Positions 57,035-64,000 of a stretch of 64,000 bases of DNA are shown piece after piece. The position numbers were made by a program, and so were the translations under genes. This DNA is from Lolium rigidum. Taxonomy: Eukaryota > Streptophyta > Magnoliopsida > Poales > Poaceae. The notes below the pieces were generated by a model. The model saw only the letters and a program-made list of their open reading frames with translations. It made no database searches and had not been told where the DNA came from. Positions within the stretch are counted from its first letter, which is position 1. Each line of letters begins with the position of its first letter. The stretch is from NCBI RefSeq assembly GCF_022539505.1, contig NC_061512.1, forward strand, positions 248,698,510 to 248,762,509, in the 5' to 3' direction.

Positions 57035-58757
57035 ATAGCTCCTTGTATGCTATCATACTCTCGTTGACTGCATCACATTGTTTCATAACCTGCTGTGCTA
57101 CCAACTGTGAGTCGCCAAAGATTTTCAGTCGAGTTGCACTGCAGGCTTTCGCCATCTTCATCCCGTGTATGAGAGTCTCATATTCTGCTTCATTGTTAGA
57201 TGCGTTTGGGAACGTCATCCGTAAGACATACTTCAATTTGTCGCCTTCAGGTGATACTAGTATCACGCCTGCTCCAGCGCCTTCTAACCTTTTGGACCCA
57301 TCAAAGTTCATAGTCCAGGTTCTCGATAAATCTGGAGGTCCTGTGTTTTGTAGCTCCATCCACTCTACGATAAAATCTGGTAGGATTTGTGACTTTATTG
57401 CTTTTCTTTTTTTATACGTGATGTCCCGAGGGGAAAGCTCTATTCCCCAAAGGGAGACACGACCCGTAGCTTCTGGGTTGTTTAGTATATTTGACAAAGG
57501 AGCTTCATTAACCACTATTATCGGGTGCGCCGAAAAATAGTGTCGCAATTTTCTTGCTGTCGTAAATACTCCATACGCCAACTTCTGGTATTGGGGGTAC
57601 CGCTGTTTTGAGGGCGACAGTACTTCACTGATGAAATATACTGGCCTCTGTACTCCATGGAGCTTTCCTTCTTCCTCCCTCTCGACTACCAGGGCCGTGC
57701 TGACCACTTGAGGCGTGGCTGCAATGTATAGCAGGAGGGGTTCCTTCTCTTTAGGCGCCACCAAGATTGGTGGTGTCGAAATTGTGCGCTTGAGATTCTC
57801 GAAAGCCCTATCTGCTTCTTCGTTCCATTGAAATTTCTCTCCTTGTTTGATCAGTGCATAAAACGGCAGCGCTTTTTCTCCCAACCCGGCGACGAATCTG
57901 CTTAAAGCTGCGACTCGCCCTGTCAGCTGTTGTATTTCTTTCAACTTTGTCGGCTTCCTCATAGTTACGATGGCATGTATTTTCTCTGGATTGGCTTCAA
58001 TCCCTCTTGCTGATACTAAGAACCCGAGAAGTTCTCCCGCAGGAACACCAAAAGAGCACTTTGTCGGGTTCAGCTTAAGGCATAACTTGTCGAGGTTGTC
58101 GAAGGTTTCTTTCAAATCTTCGATCAGTGTTGTCCCCTTTTTTGATGTTATCACGACATCATCAATATAAACTTGTACATTTTTTCCAATCTGTGTCGCA
58201 AGGCACTTCTGCATCATCCGCTGATATGTTGCTCCCACGTTTTTCAAACCAAAGGGCATTGTTCTATAGCAGAACACGCCATAAGGTGTTATGAACGATG
58301 TCTTCGCTTCATCGTCTTCTTTTAATCTGATCTGGTTATAACTAGAGTACGCGTCCAAGAAGGAAAGACGTTCACATACTGCCGTGGAGTCGATGATCTG
58401 ATCGATCCTTGGGAGGGGAAAGTGATCCTTAGGACAGTGTTTATTGAGACACGTAAAGTCAACACACATGCGAAGGACTTTCATGTTTTTCTTCGGCACC
58501 ATCACTGGGTTAGCTACCCACGTGGCTTCTGTAGATATCTCTTTAATAAAACCAGCATCTTTGAGTCGCTCTATTTCTGATAGCATAGCTTTGCGGTTTG
58601 GTTCCGAAAAACGCCGCAAAGGTTGTTTGATTGGTCTTGCAAGAGGATCCAAGTTGAGGTGGTGCTCGGCAAGTTCCCTGGGTACTCCTGGCATGTCAGC
58701 TGGACACCATGCGAAGATTTTCCAGTGCTCACGGAGGAACTTGACGAGCGCGCTTTC

Positions 58758-58760
58758 CTA
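58758..58760 (-). other. In-frame UAG between gag-pro and pol of element B
   Basis: ...MDLA, UAG, ESALVKF.... The frames before and after are identical. The block GCATAGGAAAGCG and the following bases (22 nt in all, 58736-58757 plus the stop) match element D exactly. Confidence 0.8.
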
Positions 58761-61700
58761 TGCGAGATCCATGTTTGCTGCAATGGATGTCGTTTTCTTT
58801 GGGTCTGTCGGGTGGATCTCGCACCTCTTTTGAATCCTTGGCGTATTAAAGGTTGGTTCCCTGAGTGGTCTCCCTGTATCTGGCAGCACATCATAATCAG
58901 TGAGCCTTGGCGCCATATATTCTGCTTGCATACCGAAGGTTTCTGATAGTCGATGAAAATCCCTGTCGCACTTATCAGCTAGCGCGAAACTTCCTTTAAT
59001 TATGATTGGTCCCTTAGGTCCAGGCAACCTCCATAACAAGTACGTGTAATGAGGTACCGCCATAAACCTGGCATATGCTGGTCGTCCCAACAAGGCGTGA
59101 TATTGCGACGGGAAATCCACAACTTCAAACTCCAGATTCTCTATCATGTAGTTCTCTCGGGTCCCAAACTGAACGTCGAGAGTGATCTTGCCCAGCAGAT
59201 AACTTGGCTTCTCTGGCGTGATCCCATCGAAACGTGTGTCAGTTGGTTTTAGATTTGCCAGGGATATGTTCATCTTCCTCAATGTATCTGCATACATAAG
59301 GTTTAAGCTGCTGCCACCATCTATAAAAACTCTCGACACATCAAAACCAGCGATTACTGCGGGTAAGATAAGTGCAGATTGCCCTGGTCGAGGAACTTGC
59401 TGCGGATGATCCGCAATTGTGAAGCCAATGTCTTGCCCCGACCAATTTAGGTACTCAACTGTTGGTGGAGGTATCTTCTCTGCCATGAACACTTGCCGCG
59501 AGATTACCTTCTGCACCCTGTTAGATGGCCTAGCTTTCTGAATCATCGAGACCGCACCATTGGAGTTGGGGTCGACATATGGAAGTGGATGTGGTGCTGC
59601 CGCTATTCTGAGCTGGTGCTGATTTTCGTCAGTAATTGCGGGAGGAGGTGGGAGGTGAATCTCACTCCTTGGCCCCTGGGGGTTTCTATTCGTTGCTTGG
59701 GCATTGGCGATCCCTGCGGCTCGCAACATTGCTTGGAAATTGCGACAATCTTTCTGGAGATGACCTGACTGCCTCTTTCCATTATTGTCGAGATAGAAGT
59801 GCATCTGACAGGGCCCGTTCATCATTTCTTCGGGAGACACATAAGGTCTTTGGAACCTTGGTCCACTATTTTGCCTGTTACCACGGAAATCACCTCTCGA
59901 GTCACTTTGCTGCTCATTACTCCTTTGGTAATCATCTCGACTACTCCCTCCAGAATTTCCTCGGAAACCAGCCGATATATGGCCAGGAGCATCATTATTG
60001 TAAAACTGGCGAGAAAATTGCCTTCTATTTTGAAAATTTCGACCGCGATCCTCCTCTGGTGACCTATGTCGCTTGTTGTATATCGCGTCTTCTCCATCTG
60101 CCCACTTGTTTGCTATCTCCATCAGTGTTGATATTGTCTTGGGGTTGGTTCTCCCTAAGTCCTCGACGAAATCTCCTCGTCGAATTCCTGCTACGAACGC
60201 ATCTATTGCTCTCTCGTCAGATATATCCTCTGCCGAGTTTTTAATAATGTTCCACCTCTGTATATATTTTCTCATCGATTCGTCGTGCTTCTGCCTGCAC
60301 GCCCTCAGCTCTTCCAATGACGCGGGTTTCTTGCAGGTGGATCGGAAGTTCTTCACGAAGATATCTTCGAAACTATCCCAACTGTCGATGGAACCTGGGG
60401 GAAGCTTCTTTATCCAAGATCGCACGGCACCGCTCAAGTGTACTTGGATGGTTTGCATGGTTGTTGCTCTGGTTCCGCCTAACAACTTCACCATCTCAAG
60501 GTAATCAACGAGCCAATCCTCGGGATCTTGTAGGCCTTCGAATTTCTTGAAATTTTCGGGTAACTTAAACCCTTTCGGGACTCGAGTTTTTCGAACTCGT
60601 CTCGTCAAGCATGGTAACCCGCACATATCTTCATCGGCGACTTCTGGTGATTGCCGATGTTCTCTTCTTTCTTGTCGCGCTCTATCCACCCTTGCTTGTG
60701 CCGTCGTATCTCTTGCTCCACTTGTCCTTGGGGGATCTTCCACTGCTGTCGTGGGTCGTGGACTATTTTTTCTTGGAGTTCCTTCGGGAGGTGTAGCTGC
60801 AAACGCTGTTCCCATGAATCCAACTCCAGCCATTGCCATATTAAACAATGCTTCTCTCGGGTCCCCAGGGGGTGGTCTGGACGCAAGGATATAAGCTTGC
60901 GTTGCCATGTACCCAGCTTCTGGCGTTTTTGGGATGATATTTCCCCTGGTATCAATTGTCATGAAGGACATGTCGAGATTTTGAATTATGTTGCCTCTCT
61001 CTGCTTCGGGTATATTTTGCAGCCGAGATCTTGCCCTCCTCCGAGCTTCTCTGTGACTATCTCCCGAAGTTCCTGATTGTCGACTGAGCTCTGCTCGACG
61101 CCTGCTTGACGCGGAGGCTGCCTCTTTTCTTCTATTCAGGGATGCTGTCTGTTTTTCCAGCTCCCTACTCACACGAGCAAGTCTATATTGATAGGTGATA
61201 CGTCTCAAACGTATCTATAATTTCTTATGTTCCATGCTACTTTNNNNNNNNNNNNNNNNNNNNNNNNNNNNNNNNNNNNNNNNNNNNNNNNNNNNNNNNN
61301 NNNNNNNNNNNNNNNNNNNNNNNNNNNNNNNNNNNNNNNNNNNTGATTGTGTTGTGCAGGTTCCACGTTGGCGCCGGTTTCACCGGTGTTGCGCCGCACT
61401 ACATTCCTCCACCAACAACCTTCACGTGCTTCTTGGCTCCTACTGGTTCGATAACCTTGGTTTCTTACTGAGGGAAAACTTACTGCTGTGCGCATCACAC
61501 CTTCCTCTTGGGGTTCCCAACGGACGTGTTGACTACACACCAGCAATAGGCTTGTAATTCTTCTGCAGTAGCAGTGGTGGTCATTGGTTCTGAACCATCC
61601 ATGGCTCTTGCGGCCCTATCCCACGCTGCTTGCGGGAGTTGAACTCTTTCGCGAGGTGAAGACCCGACATATTTAGTGCCTAGGCCTCTTCTGAGATCAG

Positions 61701-62271
61701 CGGGATCGACGTATGGGTTTCCCAAATCATCGAAAGCCTCTGACGTCTCTGGTTCTGCTCGGCTTGCCTCTTCAATTGCATAGACTTGATGATATTTTGA
61801 GTATTGATTTTTGTCGGGATTCGTGACACCATCATAGAGATTGGTGAAGACCTTTCCGATGGCAGTAGATTTTTCGATGAAGTTGAAGCTGTCGACGCTG
61901 TCGGAATCGCTGCTTATAACGGAGTCCGCAGACGACTCGAAAGATGTGTCGCTGAAGATCTTGGCGAGCTTTCCGCTTGCCTTGGTGTCGACGAAGCGTG
62001 GCGACGAAAACTCTTCATCACTCGATGAAAAGCCAGAATCGATCGCTGAAAATTCTGACGAGATCGGAACTTCGAGACGATAGGATCCTTCTTTGTTGAC
62101 GCCAAATCGGAATTCTCCGAACGTCATGACGAAGGGCTCCTCCAGATAGGCACATGCATCCAAACGGGAGGGCGGGTGAGGAATAAAATCGACTAGATCA
62201 GTTTTTTCCCGTTTACCTCGATCCATCGCATTGCTAGCCACCGACGAAGTCGACGATTCTGGACGTGCCAT
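58758..62271 (-). CDS. Element B gag-protease, interrupted only by an LTR insertion
   Basis: The ATG at 62271 (MARPESSTSS) reads to 61546, then, after the LTR insertion, from 61190 to the UAG at 58758-58760: 1052 codons in one frame (ELQAYQYRLARV across the junction). The N-terminus is Ser/Asp-rich. The gag capsid part (about 60320-60560) has FKLPENFKKFEG, DPEDWLVDYLEM, DIFVKNFRST and RKYIQRWN. Next come an Arg/Asn-rich linker and a C..H...H....C knuckle-like motif (GPCQMHF...HLQKDC). The aspartic protease has VFIDGGSSLNLM (about 59310-59345) and YHALLGRPAYARF. It makes the particle shell and processes the polyprotein. No frameshift or internal stop was found. Confidence 0.85.
61196..61545. 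mobile_element. LTR insertion with assembly gap in element B gag
   Basis: Begins TGATACGTCTC, ends ACACACCAGCA, flanked by the perfect duplication ATAGG (61191-61195, 61546-61550). The left end resembles the reverse of the solo LTR at 22964-24541. The interior contains 100 N, so it may be a solo LTR or a collapsed full element. Confidence 0.8.
61244..61343. other. Assembly gap, 100 N
   Basis: Placeholder gap inside the LTR insertion at 61196-61545. Confidence 0.99.
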
Positions 62272-62299
62272 CGAGATCAGTTCCTTGCAGCCTCTAGTT

Positions 62300-62315
62300 C
62301 CCACAGACGGCGCCA
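62300..62315 (-). other. Primer binding site, element B
   Basis: The minus strand reads TGGCGCCGTCTGTGGG, 2 nt (AT) inside the 5' LTR. It differs from the site of A and D after TGGCGCC. Confidence 0.8.
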
Positions 62316-62317
62316 AT

Positions 62318-62705
62318 TGACAAAGGATTAATTTTTCGATGCCTACAGATTGTAGACTAGGGTTTTGCTAGAAGTAGAGGGCAAGTAGATCTAAAGGTTT
62401 CAGCCGAAAAGTACTCGCTGATTATGAAAACTAGGGTTCTGTTGACAATAAGTTTGATCCTTTCTTTGTCCCTCGACTCCCCTTTATATAGGAGGTGGAG
62501 CCGAGGGTTTTCGTAATACACAAGTTACAGAGTTCGGGAGGGTTTCGTACCCATCCCGTAAGATTACAAGTCTCTATATTTCCTAATACAACCTATCTTT
62601 CCTTAACACTAAATGGGCTTCCGAATCTTCTTACTCTTCGAGTCCTGGGCCTTCAATAAACCCCGGGTACCACCTTTGGCACGCCCATTGGGGATGCCTA
62701 TGTCA
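62318..62705 (-). repeat. 5' LTR of element B, 388 bp
   Basis: On the minus strand TGACATAGGC...CCTTTGTCA. A TATATAAAGG box lies at about 62483-62491. It carries the 24 bp deleted from the 3' LTR. Confidence 0.88.
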
Positions 62706-62710
62706 CCCCG

Positions 62711-64000
62711 TGCCCTCGGATTCAAACCAGAGGAACCCAGCAAAGGGAAAGGATCCGATGTACACTGCCAGAGACAAGTATCATAACCCATCACCACCAC
62801 CCCGGACTTCGCGTCCTCCGCTGCCCCCTCGTCATCGCAGTCCTGCCGGAAACACTAGGCCCCATGGGCCAGGTGGAATCAACATCCGCGACAACATGCC
62901 ACCACCTAGGAACAGGAGCAGGGAGCGCACGCTGGAGCCACGCAGGAGCCGGAACCCAGACCGCGAGCCTGAGCCTCGTCGGAACCAAGAACGCGAGCCA
63001 GAGCCTCGCAGAAGTCAAGGGCGCGAGCCTGAACCCAGAAGGAGCCGGAACGAAGAGCACGCGCCTGAGCCTCGCAGGAGCCGGAATGACGGAGGCAACC
63101 ACCACCAAGAGGAAGGAAGCCACCGAAGCCAGAGCCAGCCGCAGGAAGAGCGCCGGGAATCTGAAGGCGGAGGAACATCTTACAGGCCCCCTCGCAGATC
63201 CCCCTCGCCACCACCCAGTGGAGGCGGAGGAGGAGGCGGAGGCGGAGGCCGGAGATCCCGTTCCCGCTCAAAGACACCTGGTGGCGGTCCCCGCGACGCT
63301 CGGGAACGTCTCAATGAGTACAGATCCGACTACATCGGCCCAAAGTGCTTTGGCCGGATGATCCGAGAGGAACCAAAGCCAAGAAGCTTGAACCTTAAGC
63401 TACCCGGAAACCTGAAGCATTATGATGGCAGCGAGAGGCCGGATACCTGGATTGAGGATTACTACAATGCAGTAACCTTTGCCGGAGGAACCCCGAATAT
63501 AGCCTGCCGCATGCTCCAGTTGTACCTTATTGGTCCAGCTCGTGTTTGGCTCAGCGACCTCGAGGAAAACACCATCTTTTGCTGGTTTGACCTGAAGAAG
63601 GCTTTCGAGAACCACTTCAGGGGCACCTACAAGAGACCGGCCACCACAAGCGACCTTCAGGCATGCATCCAGAAGAAGGGTGAAACATCCAGAAGCTTCC
63701 TCACCCGATGGTTAGCAACCAGAAACGAGTGCGAGAACGTAGATAACCGCACAGCTATGCACGCCTTCATTGGTGGCCTGCAGCGTGGAGGGCTGCTGCG
63801 GCACAAGCTTACCTGCCTGGTGAATGCGAACAAACTCACGCTTGATGAGATGATAAACATCGCCAGCGATCACACTGCCGCCGATGATGACGCAGGCGGT
63901 GATCTCGCAGCTACAGCCATACCCCTGCACCAACAAAAGATAAACCGTGACAATGGCGTCAGCAACAGCAACAAGCGGAAGAACCCCCCTGAAGATCAGA
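62711..64000 (+). CDS. Element A gag capsid region, 3'-partial
   Basis: It continues in frame from 42124 and stays open to the window edge. A Pro-rich start is followed by an Arg/Glu repeat domain (about 62900-63130) with units of the form EPRRSRN / EPEPRRNQ. Then come a Gly run and an RSRSRSKTP stretch. The capsid domain (about 63370-63880) shows LKLPGNLKHYDG, DTWIEDYYNAV, GPARVWLSDLE, LKKAFENHFRG and SFLTRWLATRNEC. It builds the virus-like particle; the Arg-rich part likely binds RNA. Confidence 0.82.

Larger units (their letters stand above)
48264..58757 (-). pseudogene. Element B pol: RT, RNase H, integrase, split by element C
   Basis: The frame opens after the UAG at 58758-58760 (ESALVKFLREH) and runs to 57035. 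It resumes after element C at 49759 in the same frame (KELYNELEKL across the junction) and ends at 48264: 1072 codons. RT: LPRIDQIIDS, LSFLDAYSSYNQI, TMPFGLKN, YIDDVV (near 58163-58180). RNase H: MNFDGSKRLEGAG, NNEAEYETL, GDSQLVAQQ. Integrase: an HH..CC zinc segment (CGHHASS, TCDACQRF), then D (GLDMVG), D (TDNGSNF) and E (NGQVEKANG). The end, YIVTEVIEGGAYRI, has no chromodomain. Besides the insertion, the only stop is UGA at 48948-48950, where FGVP follows; CGA is expected, so it looks like C-to-T decay. Confidence 0.88.
42125..62705 (-). mobile_element. Ty3/gypsy element B (Tat-like), hosting element C and an LTR insertion
   Basis: LTRs at 42125-42488 (3') and 62318-62705 (5') are flanked by the perfect duplication CCCCG (42120-42124, 62706-62710). 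On the minus strand: primer site, gag-protease, UAG, RT, RNase H, integrase, then a long region with an antisense gene and the polypurine tract. The 24-bp length difference between LTRs is one deletion near 42313. RT with an RNase H of the DGS type, no chromodomain and a long 3' region with an antisense gene fit the Tat branch (inference). Removing C and the LTR insertion restores both long frames. Confidence 0.92.
39983..64000 (+). mobile_element. Ty3/gypsy element A, cut by the right edge, hosting element B
   Basis: Plus-strand order: 5' LTR (39983-40542), primer site, gag leader (40601-42124), then after element B the gag capsid region (62711-64000). The gag frame on both sides of B is the same once B and one CCCCG copy are removed. 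Protease, pol and the 3' LTR lie beyond the window. The primer site and 2-nt spacer are identical to element D, so A and D are probably related. Confidence 0.85.

Noticed and set aside
62272..62316. Upstream extension of element B gag to the primer site
   Set aside because: It begins with TTG and overlaps the primer binding site; the ATG at 62271 is preferred.
1..64000. tRNA, rRNA and bacterial-type operon signals
   Set aside because: No tRNA cloverleaf or rRNA segment was seen; ribosome binding sites and operons do not apply to this plant nuclear DNA.

Overview
The window is nuclear DNA of a grass, most likely a cool-season (Pooideae) cereal or relative. The evidence is intron-rich genes with GT-AG junctions, a Stowaway MITE with the typical grass terminus, Harbinger elements with TTA target duplications, and deeply nested Ty3/gypsy retrotransposons. 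I cannot name the species from the sequence.

Layout. 1-9074 is a minus-strand gypsy element (D), cut by the left edge and split by a 3-kb solo LTR. 9080-11575 is a PIF/Harbinger-type element. 11579-15880 is old repeat debris with several minisatellites and a broken GRF-zinc-finger-like fragment. 16057-37760 is a gene island with three host genes: an intact 18-exon HAP2/GCS1 gamete-fusion gene, a 10-exon UBX-domain protein gene with UBA-like and UIM-like regions, and a small anther-type (A9/FIL1-like) cysteine-rich lipid-transfer-like gene on the minus strand. Between and inside these genes lie a solo LTR, an LTR insertion holding an assembly gap, two Harbinger elements one inside the other, a short non-autonomous copia-like element and MITEs in UBX introns. 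39983 to the right edge is a three-deep nest: gypsy A (plus) contains gypsy B (minus, 42125-62705, TSD CCCCG), which contains non-autonomous element C (plus, 49765-57034, near-perfect TSD) and a small LTR insertion with a gap (61196-61545, TSD ATAGG).

Main points of interest. Elements D and B carry the same in-frame UAG codon between protease and reverse transcriptase, inside a 22-nt identical block. In B, removing the later insertions leaves one gag-pro frame of 1052 codons, UAG, then a pol frame of 1072 codons with only one other stop. This looks like a conserved translational or splicing control point rather than decay. B also carries an antisense multi-exon gene between integrase and the 3' LTR, surrounded by repeated copies of its own polypurine-tract motif. 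C carries an antisense acidic ORF in the equivalent place and an array of small GCCGAT/ATCGGC hairpins. Both assembly gaps sit inside TG...CA insertions with perfect 5-bp duplications.

The host genes are independent of each other; the two reproductive genes (gamete fusion, anther) are near neighbours but nothing in the sequence links their regulation. Assignments rest on reading motifs by eye; no database search was possible.
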